Origin: CAWAQA01 sp963784065
Lineage (GTDB): Bacteria; Acidobacteriota; Vicinamibacteria; Vicinamibacterales; UBA2999
NCBI GenBank assembly: GCA_963784065.1
Contig: CAWAQA010000007.1
Location: forward strand, 186,001 to 250,000
Direction: 5' to 3'
DNA: 64,000 nucleotides
Shown piece by piece: positions 36,017 through 46,500 of the stretch (its first letter is position 1; each line of letters opens with the position of its first letter). The notes under the pieces were generated by a model, which made no database searches, was not told the origin of the DNA, and saw nothing but the letters and a program-made list of their open reading frames with translations. A program made the position numbers and the translations under genes.

Positions 36017-36835
36017 GTGAAGACACATGTGTTCGCCGTTTTGTGGTTTGCGTCGACGCTGACAGCGACTACCGCGGCTGCGCAACCTGCCCCGTACAAC
36101 CAGATCGGGTTGACGATGGGTCACTGGCACATCGTCTCGAAGGATGTGGAAGCGAACAAGAAACTGTTTCTGGCCATGGGCGGCAAGTTGTACATGCCCG
36201 GCGGGAACCCGCTGATCATGTTCCCGGGGCTCTATATCAATCTGAACCTCGGCACCGAGAAAGCGGATGGCCCCACACAGGGTTCGGTGGTGAACCATGT
36301 CGGCTTCATCGTCGACAACGTCCAGAAGCGGGTCGCCCAGTGGAAGGCCGCGGGCGTCGCTGTGCTCCCGGGCAACAACAACAGGCTGGATCAAGCGTTC
36401 GTCGTGACGCCGGACGGCGTGCGCATCGAGATTCTGGAAGACAAGACGCAGCCGATGCCCGTCCGCCACGAACATGTCCATTTATCTCTGACGGAAGCAG
36501 AGATTCCCAAAGCCCAGGCCTGGTACGCGAAGACCTTCGGTGGGAAGACCGGCACCCGCAACGACGCGCCGGTCGTGGACCTCCCGGGCGTACAGATCCG
36601 GTTCGCCAGGGCCGACACGAAGCAGCTGCCGACCCGGGGACGTGTGCTCGACCACATCGGTTTCGACGTGCAGGACCACGCCGCCTTCGTGAAAAAGATC
36701 GAGTCGGAAGGCATCAAGCTCGACGAACCGGTTCGCAAGAGTGCCGCCGGCAGCACCATCACCTACATCACCGATCCCTGGGGTACCCGCATCGAGATTA
36801 TCCAACGGGCGCCGCTCGGGCCGCAGGTGCAATGA
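36017..36835 (+). CDS. Exported two-domain VOC (glyoxalase-fold) protein
   Basis: 272 residues from a GTG start set by GAGGGAGG six bases upstream. A signal peptide (about 1-22) is followed by two vicinal-oxygen-chelate modules: MGHWHIVSKDVEANKKLFLA to EILEDK, and HEHVHLSLTEAEIPKAQAWY to GTRIEIIQ. Metal-type residues (His in GHWHIV and HVHLSL, Glu in RIEI) are present in both. Exported VOC proteins are unusual; related genes occur beside dehydrogenases and hydrolases in soil bacteria. The substrate is unknown. Confidence 0.82.
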   Translation: MKTHVFAVLWFASTLTATTAAAQPAPYNQIGLTMGHWHIVSKDVEANKKLFLAMGGKLYMPGGNPLIMFPGLYINLNLGTEKADGPTQGSVVNHVGFIVDNVQKRVAQWKAAGVAVLPGNNNRLDQAFVVTPDGVRIEILEDKTQPMPVRHEHVHLSLTEAEIPKAQAWYAKTFGGKTGTRNDAPVVDLPGVQIRFARADTKQLPTRGRVLDHIGFDVQDHAAFVKKIESEGIKLDEPVRKSAAGSTITYITDPWGTRIEIIQRAPLGPQVQ

Positions 36836-36865
36836 CCGTCCGCCCGGGACCGGGGGAACGCGCGA

Positions 36866-36889
36866 CGATGGCCGGCTAGCCGGCCATCG
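36866..36889. repeat. Perfect 24-bp palindrome
   Basis: CGATGGCCGGCT-AGCCGGCCATCG is a perfect palindrome centred between two plus-strand genes. It lacks a loop and T tract, so it is better read as a protein-binding or cruciform site than as a classical terminator. Confidence 0.6.
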
Positions 36890-36905
36890 CGGAGGAGCAG
36901 CGCGC

Positions 36906-37289
36906 GTGGACGACATTCCACTGCTCATCGACTTCGTGAAGCCTTCGTCCATCTTCCGGGAGCATGATCGGATCTCGGCGCTTCGGATCGTCGGAAACGG
37001 TCCACCGGGCACATTCGTCTTCTTCCCGAGCGGCTTGAGAGTGTCGCTGCCGACAGACCAGATCGTGCTCGCCGATGACAGCGGCGGTCACGCTCGAGTC
37101 GGATTCGGCGGGATGAAGTTCGTCGGGTGGGAAGAGGGACACCTGGTGTTCGTCAGGATTCGAGAATTGCTCCCGGAGGATCAGCTCTCGCCCGCTCGTA
37201 GCCACACCATGCGGCTCGATTCGCAGTGGGTGGCCACGGTGTGGGCGGGTGGGCGGCCTGTGTGGCCCGCGGACCGCGGTCGCTCTTGA
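36906..37289 (+). CDS. Small soluble protein of unknown function
   Basis: 127 residues from a GTG at 36906 with GGAGG about ten bases upstream. It is rich in beta-type segments (ISALRIVGNGPPGTFVFFPS, LRVSLPTDQIVLADDSG, ARVGFGGMKFVGWEEG, HLVFVRIREL). There is no signal peptide or membrane helix. I do not recognise the family. It stands alone between the VOC gene and the convergent BON gene. Confidence 0.5.
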   Translation: MDDIPLLIDFVKPSSIFREHDRISALRIVGNGPPGTFVFFPSGLRVSLPTDQIVLADDSGGHARVGFGGMKFVGWEEGHLVFVRIRELLPEDQLSPARSHTMRLDSQWVATVWAGGRPVWPADRGRS

Positions 37290-37433
37290 ATCCCAGAGCG
37301 CCGCACGCTCGACGTCCGCCGCAGCGGTGTGCCTACGCTCGCCGACAGACATCCACCGCGCGTTCATTGTGACCATGGTCCATGGCCGCGAACGCGCGCC
37401 GGGGCCCTCGACGATCGCGAGAGCCCCGGGCCA

Positions 37434-38045
37434 TTACGAGGCGCTGCGGACCAGCAACTCGTTCGCGACCGCGAACACGCCGGTCACCTCACGCGCCCTG
37501 GCGCCCGCGAGCTGCTTGTCGATTTCGTGTCCCACCTCCCCGTACAACGTCGTCCGCCCGTTCTTCACGACGATGTGAATCGGATACGGTCCGATTGGCT
37601 GCAACCCCAGGAAGCGGCGCGAATCGAGGGCTTCGCGCAACGCCCCGCGCTCGCCACCCGGCGCATACCGGGACAGCGACGCGTCGGTATAAATGCGGGT
37701 GAACGTCGCCCATCGAATCCGGTCGTCGTTCGACGATGTCGGCAGGACTTCGAGCCTGTTCGCGACGTCTTCACGTCCAGCGGCCCGTCTGGCGACGTGT
37801 TCAGCAGCCGACTTCAAACGCGGCTGGTACGCATACCCGGCCAGCGTGACGGTTCCGCGATCGACGGCGAACGCCATGTAATCGAAAACGCCGTAGTAGG
37901 GCAGGCGCGCGAGCGCCTGCCGCACCAGCCGTGTGGTGTCCTCGGCCGCAACGGCCTGTGCGGCCGGCCTCGCCGTCAGGAACGCGCCGAGCATCGCGAT
38001 CCCGCACAGCAGGTTGATCCCCAATGTCTTACGTGAGCTACGCAT
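37434..38045 (-). CDS. Exported BON-domain protein
   Basis: 203 residues with a signal peptide (about 1-34) and two BON (OsmY/nodulation) modules: FDYMAFAVDRGTVTLAGYAY and IHIVVKNGRTTLYGEVGHEI, separated by a charged linker. BON proteins bind membranes or polymers and respond to envelope stress. AAGGAGAAC four bases upstream sets the start at 38045. Confidence 0.85.
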   Translation of the reverse strand: MRSSRKTLGINLLCGIAMLGAFLTARPAAQAVAAEDTTRLVRQALARLPYYGVFDYMAFAVDRGTVTLAGYAYQPRLKSAAEHVARRAAGREDVANRLEVLPTSSNDDRIRWATFTRIYTDASLSRYAPGGERGALREALDSRRFLGLQPIGPYPIHIVVKNGRTTLYGEVGHEIDKQLAGARAREVTGVFAVANELLVRSAS

Positions 38046-38292
38046 TGCCGTTCTCCTTGTCGGCGTCCGATTGAGCATCGCGTTCGTCCCGAACGCGATC
38101 CGATCGCCGATATCGACAGGAGAGCGAGTGGCGTGCCACTACCATCAGCGAATCGAGTCGCGCGCACGCGAGAAAAGTTGGCGTGTTTCGCACCATTCAG
38201 CCATCGGTGACACAAGAACCGCCTGATCGTACGTGCCGAGTGATGTCGACATGTCGGCGCTGTACCGGAATGTCAGCAGCAGGCGGTCTACA

Positions 38293-38317
38293 GGGCTCAG
38301 GGCTCAGGGCTCAGGGC
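38293..38317. repeat. Tandem 7-bp repeat
   Basis: GGGCTCA repeated three times plus four bases (GGGC). It lies in the 534-base gap (38046-38579) that also contains a family 3 palindrome and a long inverted repeat; no gene is recognised there. Confidence 0.75.
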
Positions 38318-38326
38318 AGCCTCAGT

Positions 38327-38382
38327 CGTAGGGCGGGTCCTTTCGGACCCGCCTCCCGCCGGGTCCGAAGGACCCGGCCTAC
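38327..38382. repeat. Palindromic intergenic repeat pair, family 3
   Basis: GTAGGGCGGGTCC-TTTC-GGACCCGCC followed by GCCGGGTCCGAAGGACCCGG and CCTAC. It has the same paired layout as at 19333 and 33757. Confidence 0.82.
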
Positions 38383-38407
38383 CCGTTCGCTGATTTCGCT
38401 CTAAGGT

Positions 38408-38469
38408 CACAGAGATACAGAGACACAGAGGATCCACCTGATGACTCTCTGTGTCCCTGTGACTCTGTG
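38408..38469. repeat. 23-bp inverted repeat of the CACAGAG type
   Basis: Left arm 38408-38430 (CACAGAGATACAG then AGACACAGAG) and right arm 38447-38469 pair at 20 of 23 positions around a 16-base spacer. It is markedly less GC-rich than other repeats here. It may be a small non-autonomous element or a bidirectional terminator for the minus-strand hydrolase gene. Confidence 0.7.
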
Positions 38470-38579
38470 GTTCGTGAGCGTTCGAGGCCGGGTGACATTC
38501 CGCGTGCGCGGATGCTGGCTGGCGCGTGACAGCAGGGCGGCGGCATAGCGCCTGCCGCCCTGTTGTATGGACACTGCTT

Positions 38580-39440
38580 CTACGCAGACGTTGGCTGATG
38601 CGCCCGCAGGAAGGAACGTATCTGGCGCACCGCCAGGGGAATCCGCTCCTTGGGCTCCTTCCACGGGAACATGCTCACTTCGGCCTTCGGCGCGAGCATC
38701 GCGGCCTCCATGGCGACGGCGTACGGATGCGCCGGGATGTCATCCGGCAGGATCAGTACGGGCGTCTGGCACTTGCGCACGAAATCACGCGTCACGGTGA
38801 AGACGAAGTCCGGGTTGGTCCGGTACATCCTGGTCAGAAATCTGTCGACCATCTCCATCGTGATCTCTGGCCGGCGGGCGGTCAGCGCCGGGCCCCAGCC
38901 CTTCATATTGTTTTCATAGAACAGGTCGCGCATCTCCGGACGCGATCCGCTGGGCTGCGCCAGCACGCCCGCGACAACACGATCAGGCGCCCGCTTCAAG
39001 AGGTTCCAGACGAAGGGGCCGCCAATGCAGAAGCCCATCACCATGAACTTGTCGATGCCCAGGTGATCCATCAGACCGAGCTGGTCATCGGCGTATGCAT
39101 CCCACGGCCGGTCGATCGCGAGCGGGCCGGAGGACTGGCCGCCATTGGCGTTGCGCAGGTCGGCCGCGATGCAGCGGTACTCGCCCTTGAACTCCGCGAT
39201 CGGGTTGAAGGGATCGCCGCGGTGCAAGCCCGCAATCGTCGAGTTCAATCCCCCGCCCGCGATGAGCAACAACGGGAAACCGGAACCGGCCTCCTCATAG
39301 TGGATGCGAACCGGGCCTTTTTCGTAGAAGGACGGGGCAGCTCCGCCTTGCCCGGTCTGCTGAGCAAACACGCTCGGCGCTGCAGCCATCGCCGTCGCCG
39401 CGGCGCCCGCTTGCAGTATCTTGCGTCTGATCGGATCCAT
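38580..39440 (-). CDS. Exported alpha/beta hydrolase with a Cys nucleophile
   Basis: 286 residues. A twin-arginine-type signal (RRKILQAGA at residues 5-13, then an Ala-rich core ending SVFAQ) implies Tat export. The fold starts VRIHYEEAGSGFPLLLIAGG; the nucleophile elbow is GFCIGG, so Cys replaces the usual Ser, as in dienelactone hydrolases. The acid is probably Asp in LILPDDIPAHP. The C-terminal catalytic His is not in its usual setting (the region reads SMFPWKEPKERIPLAV); the AHP His is the only nearby candidate. The natural substrate is unknown. The enzyme may be inactive or use an altered triad. Confidence 0.8.
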   Translation of the reverse strand: MDPIRRKILQAGAAATAMAAAPSVFAQQTGQGGAAPSFYEKGPVRIHYEEAGSGFPLLLIAGGGLNSTIAGLHRGDPFNPIAEFKGEYRCIAADLRNANGGQSSGPLAIDRPWDAYADDQLGLMDHLGIDKFMVMGFCIGGPFVWNLLKRAPDRVVAGVLAQPSGSRPEMRDLFYENNMKGWGPALTARRPEITMEMVDRFLTRMYRTNPDFVFTVTRDFVRKCQTPVLILPDDIPAHPYAVAMEAAMLAPKAEVSMFPWKEPKERIPLAVRQIRSFLRAHQPTSA

Positions 39441-39888
39441 AATCGGCGTCCTCCTCGATCATTGTTGTGGCCGGTGCGTGCGGCTCGAAGCGCCAGCCGT
39501 ACTGCGCGGATGACCGATGGCTCGCGCGCGGCAGCGCAGGAAGGGCCGAACAACACGGACTATAGCGCAATACACAGCTACACGCCTGTGCCAGCAACGG
39601 CGGCATTTCCATCTCGTCCTGTCGCTGATATCATCGCCCGGCGGATGCCCCGGCCGCCGCCAGCCGCCTTCGACCGGAGGTGGGAGCTTCGCGCGGACGC
39701 ACGTCCCCCACGTTCCGCAGGTCCGGCCGTTGCTCGTGTTCGACGTCCACACGGACTGATCCGAACGGCCTGAGGATGACCCAGCCGCAGGACCAGGCGG
39801 CACGTGCGGCTACGACCTTTGTTTCCATATCTCCGCGGGTCCACTGCTCGTACAGAACCCGCGCCATGACTGCCGAGGACAGGACCCC
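39441..39888. other. Intergenic, divergent spacer, nothing recognised
   Basis: About 450 bases between the divergent hydrolase and VCBS-protein genes. Open frames here are Arg-rich shadows. No repeat family, operator or convincing promoter was found. Confidence 0.4.
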
Positions 39889-42800
39889 ATGCTGCGCAGA
39901 TCGTTGTGTGTCACCACGTTCGTGGGTACCTTGCTGGCGATGGGCACGACGCTCGTGGCCCAGGACCGGCAGCCCGCCGCGACCGTTCGTGCTGCGGGGC
40001 CGTCCGCGACGGACTGGCCCGCGGACATGAACGGCGACGGCGTCATCGATCTGGTGACACGCGGGGACGATGGGTTCATCCACGTGCTGCGCGGCAACGG
40101 GAACGCCACCTTCCGCAAAGCACTCGTGAGCAGGGTCAGCGGACTGCCGGTCGCGACACAGGATTTCGATGCCGACGGCCGAATGGACGTCGTGGCCGCG
40201 GGCGATCGCCTGGTCGTCGTATCCGGCAGGGGCGACGGCACGCTCGGCCCCGCCCGCCAAATCGGTCCGGGGGGGGCGCTGGCCTTCGCCGTCTCTGCCG
40301 ATCTGAACAATGACGGTCACCGCGACATCGTCACGGCGGGGAGTGGCGACGATGTGTTCGAAGTGCGGATCCTCCCGGGCAACGGCGATCTGACGTTCGA
40401 TCCGGCGGTTCGCGTCACGTTGGGCGCGCGTCCGCGGGCGGCGGTCGTGGCCGATGTGAACAACGATCGTCTTCAGGATCTCGTCATCGTCACCCGCGAT
40501 GATGGCGCCTGGCTGCTCCTCAATCGCGGCGGACTCGCGTTCGGCCTGCTCGCTGTGCCATCGGTGTGGGCCGAGGGCACCGCGACGGATGTCACCGCCG
40601 GGGACGTGACCGGCGATGGATCCATCGATCTCCTCTTCTCGAGCCGGTTCAGCCCGACGGGTGAGGCTCCGTGGCAGTCCGGGTCGATCTCCGTGGCCGT
40701 CGGCAAGGGCGACGGCACGTTCATGCTGACCGGCGCCTTCCCGACGGGCGGCGGCGCGCACTCGATCGTCGTCGGCGATTTCACGCACGACGGGATTGCC
40801 GACGTTGCGACGGCAGACGATTCGTCGCCGGTGGATTCGCTGAACGCGTGCCACGTCGGTCGCCACGGCGGGTACGGCGGCTCGATCCTGCCGGGCCGCG
40901 GGGACGGCTCCTTCGGCGCCCCCGCCTCGTTCGCGCTCGGACGCCGGTCTCCGGAGATGCTCCACGTCGCGGACGTGAACCGCGATGGCTTCCCCGATCT
41001 CCTCACTGGGCGGGGAACGGTTCTGGTCACCGCCGCACATCGTGACCGGGGGCTCGTGGTGAGCGAACGACTGCGCGCCTGCGACGAGGGCGGCACGCTG
41101 GACTCTCATGCCTCCGCAGGACTTGCGGCCGGCGGAAGCGACGCCACGGCCTCGGCCGCTCCGGTCGTTCACCTCAGCGATGACGCCTTGCCGATTGGCT
41201 GGCTGCAGCAGGACATCGGCGCCGTCGGAGCGGCTGGCAGCGCCACCGTCGACCCGGGCAACCCCGCCTTCCCGGCCAGCACGTTCACGGTGCGCGGCTC
41301 GGGCGCCGACATCTGGGGAACAAAGGACGAGTTCCATTACGTCTTCAGGGAGGTCTCCGGCGACTTCGGCGTGCTGGTGGATTTCAGAGGCGTGGACAAC
41401 GTCGATCAGTGGACGAAGGCCGGCCTCATGGTGCGCAGCAGCAGCGATCCCGGCGCCGCGCACGTGTCGCTGTTCGCGACCCCGACCGCCGTCAAAGGCC
41501 TTTCCCTGCAGGCGCGCCTGCAGAGCGGCGGCTCGAGTGTCGAGCTGTCGCGTGTGCCGGGTAGCGCCGCCGGCGTCCATGAGGCTCTCGCGGGTGGGGT
41601 CTACGGTGCGCGCGGCCTGGATTGCGGCCGATGGCGGTGGCTGGAACGATCTGCCGCCAGTCACCATCACGCTGCCGGCTGACGTACAGATCGGGTTCGC
41701 GGTGACCAGCCACAGGGACGGGACGGTCGCCGCCGCCACGTTCTTCGGCTTCGAGATCGGCACGAGCATCGGGCCTCCGGAGAGATGGGGCAGCAGGGAT
41801 ATCGGCGCGGTCGGTGCAGCGGGAAGCGCAACCGTGAGTGGCTCCATCGTCACCGTCACCGGATCGGGCGCCGACATCTGGGGAACTGCCGACGAGTTCC
41901 ATCTCATCTCTCAAACCTACGCGCAGGGGCCGGAAGACGACTTCGACTTCACCGCGCGGGTGACGGGTGTGCAGAACGTCAACCAATGGACGAAAGCCGG
42001 CCTGATGGTTCGGACGCACCTCGGCGCAGGTGCGGCGCATGCCTCCGTGTTCGTGACGCCGACCCGGGCGAAAGGCGTGGCGTTCCAGCGCCGGCGCGTG
42101 GAAGGGGCGCCGAGCGTCCACACATCAGGACCCGCGTTGACGGCGCCGTTGTGGCTCAAGCTGATCGCGAGAGACGGGAATGTCCGCGCGTACTACCGCA
42201 CGGAGACCGGTCCCTGGATCTTCATCGGCGAGGACAACGTCAAATTGCTTGGCGACACGCTGGAGGTGGGACTGGCCGTCAGCAGTCACGCGGACGGCAC
42301 GCGTGCAACGGCGACGTTCGACAACGTATCGATCCGGCCGCTCCGCAATGACTTCGATGTCAGCCCGGTAGGTGCGAATGATGCCTGCGGCAATCTGGAC
42401 GACGATGGCGTGAGGACGGCGTTCGAGGCGAAGGGAACCGATATCTGGGGAACGGCCGACGAGTCCTGCTTCTTCGACCGGCCCTGGACCGGCGATGGAA
42501 CGCTGACCGTCCGAGTGGCGAGCGTGGAGAATTCGGATCCCTGGGCCAAGGCGGGTGTCATGTTCCGCGAGACGCACGATCCCGGCTCGAAGCACGTGAT
42601 GGCCATCGTGTCGCCGCAACGCGGGATCGCCATGCAATATCGCGCGGGCACGGGCGGATTGAGCGCGAACGCCGCATCACGCGCCGGGACCGCGCCGGAG
42701 TGGCTGCGGTTGGTTCGCTCGGGTGACACGTTCGCGAGCTATTCGTCGGAGGATGGGGCGACGTGGCAGACGCTCGGGACGATTACGGTGTCGATGAAGC

Positions 42801-42903
42801 CACGCTGTTCGTCGGCCTTCCCGTGACGAGCCACAACGCGGCGGCATTCACGACGGCGGTGTTCGACAACCTCAGCATCGAGAGGGAGGAAACGGGGCCA
42901 TAG
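39889..42903 (+). pseudogene. Secreted VCBS/FG-GAP protein with three lectin-like repeats, two frameshifts
   Basis: About 1000 residues when rejoined. Signal peptide (1-25); FG-GAP/VCBS propeller (about 35-390; repeated patterns such as DMNGDGVIDLVTRGDDG, DLNNDGHRDIVTAGSGDD, DVTGDGSIDLLFSS with calcium-type Asp clusters); then three similar modules, each with GADIWGT or GTDIWGT, an NVNQWTKAGLMVR-like core and a final FDN strand (about 430-590, 640-820 and 825-1000). These resemble DUF1349/LamG-like carbohydrate-binding folds. Frame changes are needed near 41600 (+1) and 42795 (-1). Probably a surface adhesin or glycan-binding protein. Confidence 0.75.
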
Positions 42904-43026
42904 CGCGCATGACCGCCGGGCCCGGCCTGGCCTATAGTGAGGCCTTGCCCGCAGTGCCTGTTGACGCCGGCCGCAGGGCCTTGACGATCAGCGATCGCAG
43001 GACGCGCGGCTTCACGGAAGACAATC

Positions 43027-43409
43027 ATGAACATCGGTACTGTGGGTACTTCAGGCCCTCCTCGCTGCGGCCTTCCTCGCACACGGCTTGCTCTTCCTGT
43101 TTCCCCCCGCGGACATGGTGGAGCTGATGAACGCCACGATCCCGCCGGCCGTTCCGCCTGTTTCTCGGCGTGGCCGAAGTCCTGGCCGCGGTCGGCCTGA
43201 CGCTGCCGGCCATCACTCGCGTGCAGCCCTGGCTGGTCTCCTGTGCCGCTGCCGGGTTGACGATCGTGATGATCGGGGCGACCGTGCTGCACATCGCCCG
43301 CGGTGAGGTCAGTTCGGCGATCATCACGGCGATCCTGCTGGTGATGGCTACCTTCGTCGCGTACATGCGCTGGAAGGTGTTACCGATCCTGCCGCGAGCA
43401 GCGCGCTGA
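43027..43409 (+). pseudogene. DoxX-like membrane protein, two frameshifts
   Basis: A roughly 125-residue four-helix membrane protein of the DoxX/DUF4870-like class. After the ATG at 43027 the frame shifts near 43037 to read LWVLQALLAAAFLAHGLLFL and FPPADMVELMNATIPPAV, then again near 43155 to read RLFLGVAEVLAAVGLTLPAI and VMIGATVLHIARGEVSSAII. Both shifts are +1. Once corrected the protein is complete. It lies between the VCBS gene and the second TonB receptor gene. Confidence 0.7.
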
Positions 43410-43433
43410 CGCGCACGAGACGCGCGGATGTTG

Positions 43434-43462
43434 TTGACGAGCTTGGCCGCGCGTGCTATAAC
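43434..43462 (+). promoter_or_regulatory. Sigma-70-type promoter of the second TonB receptor gene
   Basis: TTGACG (43434-43439), 17-bp spacer, TATAAC (43457-43462). It is the best -35/-10 pair in the window. The start codon is about 95 bases further on, leaving an untranslated leader of about 90 bases. Confidence 0.68.
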
Positions 43463-43562
43463 CCGGCCCTCTGCCTGCCAAGTTTCCTTCGTCCGCTCGC
43501 CGTAGACAGGCGGTCTGCAAGCACATCCCTCTCAGAGATCGTTTGTCGTTTCAGGAGCCACA

Positions 43563-46500
43563 ATGAGAAGCAAATGGATGGTTGGGTTGATGTTCGGGCT
43601 GCTGATCCTGGCCGCGGACAGTACGGCCTTTGCTCAAGCCTCTGGAACCTTCACTGGCCGCGTCGTCGACCAGGGTGGCGGGGTACTTCCAGGGACCACG
43701 GTGTCGGCGACGGCCACAGCCACGGGAGTCGTCCGCGTCGCAATCACCAACGAGCAGGGTCTGTATAGCATCGCGGCGCTGAATCCTGGCGTTTACGATG
43801 TGAAGGCGGAAATCTCCGGTTTCGCGCCTTCGCTCAGAGAGTCCGTGACGCTGGTGACAGGTACGACACTGACGCTCGACTTCGCCATGGGAGTCGCTGC
43901 CCAGGAGGAGACCATTACGGTGACCGGCGAGGCGCCGCTGCTCGAGACGACGCAGGCGACGGCATCCTCCAATCTCCAGAATGAGGAGGTGGAGGAGCTG
44001 CCGATGCTGAACCGCGGTCTGGGCGCGCTGATCCAACTGACTCCCGGTGCGCGTGAAGAGACGGCGAGAGTTGGCGTGGCAGGAACCGCGTCCACGCACG
44101 CCTATTTCAATGTCGGCGGAAACGGCCGCAGCACTCTTGTGCTGGTTGACGGTACGGATAATCACGACGACATCGACGCCGGCGCCACCATCGCATATAC
44201 CCTCGAAGGGATCCAGGAGTTCAAGGTGCTTCCGCACGGTTTTTCGGCGGAGTACGGGAAATCGGGAGGCGGCGTCGTCACGTTGGTGACGAAGTCGGGG
44301 ACGAACGCCTTCCACGGCTCGGGATTTTTCTACGGCCGCAGCGACGCCCTGACCAGGACCGACTTCTTCTCCGACCCCGCCAATGGCGGGAGCGGCAAGC
44401 CTCCCTATCGGCGCGTGCAGTACGGCGCGTCGGTGGGCGGCCCGATCAAGCGGGACCGGGTCTGGTTCGCCGGCTCGTTGGAGCTGATCGACCAGAAATA
44501 TACCCTGCCTGTCGCGAGTCGCATCACCAATCTCCAGTCCTACCTGGTGCCATTGAACATCGACGTGCTGCCGGCGACCGCGTATCGTCAGCCGCACGAC
44601 GATTTTCTGGCCAACGGGAAGGTCAACGTTCAATTGTCCCCCCAGCACACGGGGTTCGTCCGCTATGCGATCGAGCGAACCACGCTCTATAACACCGGAC
44701 TCAGGGGTGGGAATGCTCTGAGGGCCAGTAACCCCGACTGGGATGACAATCACTTCAACGCATGGAACGTAGGCGTCGGCGAAACGTGGGTGCTCGGGTC
44801 GACGGCGCTCAACTCGTTCAATTTTCAATATCTCCGCTACAACCAGAATCAGTTCATTCCGAAATGCGCTGACATGGGATTCACTCCCGAGCAGTGTTTG
44901 CTGCAGACCCTCGTCTTTCCGTCCGTCAGCACCGCCCCGCCTCCGCAAACGTCGGGATTTCCATCCCGCGACGAGCCACGGTGGCAGATCAAGGATGATT
45001 TCTCCAAGCTGCTGGGGGCGCATTCGCTCAAGTTCGGCGGAGACTTCGTCACCATGCCGCTGCTTGGCGGGACGTTCGCCGTCAACGCCGGGTCGATCAC
45101 GTTCTTCGACGATCCTGACGTGATCACCAACAATTCGAACGGGAGATATCCGCAGGGGTTCAGGACACCGGGGATTGTGCGCTCGATCGCGCGCATTACC
45201 CAGAACGAGCTCCCGAACTGGCACACGAGCGGCGCGAGGACATTCGGCGCGTACGTGAACGATGACTGGCGGTTGAATTCGAGGCTGACCCTGAATCTCG
45301 GCCTGCGGTATGACGTGTACCGGATCATGGACCAGCCGAATCTGGAGAAGAACCGCGTCTATGAGGTGCTCAAGTCGATTGGCAGCCCGTACGGAGCGAT
45401 ACCACAAACCGATACCAATAACTTTGCGCCACGCGTCGGCGTGGCATGGGATGCCCGGGGAGATGGTGAAGAAGTACTGCGATTCGGCTACGGGATGTTC
45501 TACCCGCTGCAGTGCATTACTCCGTTCTATACGCAGAACCTTTTCCAGGAACCGACCATCTACTTCACGCAGACCACTGTCAATTCCGCCATTGGCGTTG
45601 GGTCCGCTGGCAGATTACGTCTACGGCGTCAGCCCCTTGCCCGCGGGCCCGCCTGCGGATCCGACAGAAATACCGCGTGGCGCGCTCATCAGCAGCGTGC
45701 CCACCACGAGCGCAAGCTGGTACGACCCGAACCTTCAGGATCAGGTTCAGCACATCCTTCACGCGGGTTACGCGCGCCAACTCGGCGGGAACATGATGGT
45801 CTCCGCCGATTACACGCACATCGAGGGACGCAACGAATGGCGCCCCCTGGAAATCAATCCGATCTGCACGGCGCAGGGCCCGAGTTTCGAGGGTGAATGC
45901 CGGAGCCCCGGCTTTGCAGGGCCGCAGGCGCCGATCGGCCGGCGCATCCTGTCGACCGCGACCGAGGCCGTGTTCGGGGATCCGAATCTCCTCGGGCCTA
46001 CCCAGATCGTGTTTTCGAACAACAGCTCGCGTTACGACGAACTGGCGCTGGTGTTTCAGAGCCGCGGGACGACAGCGACCTTCCAGGCCAGTTACATCCT
46101 CTCCGGGGCGTACGGATATGGAGCGAACGTTGGCGGCCTGTTCGTCAACGGCAGCGCGTATGTGCCGGAGAAGGCCAGCGCGACTGGTGGTTGCTTCGAC
46201 TGTGAGGGAGAATGGGGACCTGGATTCTCCGACGAGCGGCATCGGCTCACGCTGTATGGTGTCTTCCAGCTTCCATTCGGCATCGAGGCGGCACCGACGT
46301 TCACGGTGGCCTCGGCGCGGCCGTATCAGCAGTATCGGGCCAATAATCCCAACGGCGCCGGTCAGCTTCGCTGCTACGCCGGTGATAACTGCCTGACGCC
46401 GGGGCCGACGGGAGAGATCGTGGGAGTCCATGCGGCGCGCGGCCAGACGCTCGTGAACCTCAACCTGCGGACGTCGAAAGCGTTCACGGTGTCGGGGAAC

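Noticed and set aside
39631..41907. 758-codon minus-strand open frame opposite the VCBS protein
   Set aside because: No signal, domain or ribosome site; the plus strand carries the FG-GAP repeats.
43551..45407. 618-codon minus-strand open frame opposite the TonB receptor
   Set aside because: Shadow of the receptor gene; the receptor has signal, plug and barrel motifs.
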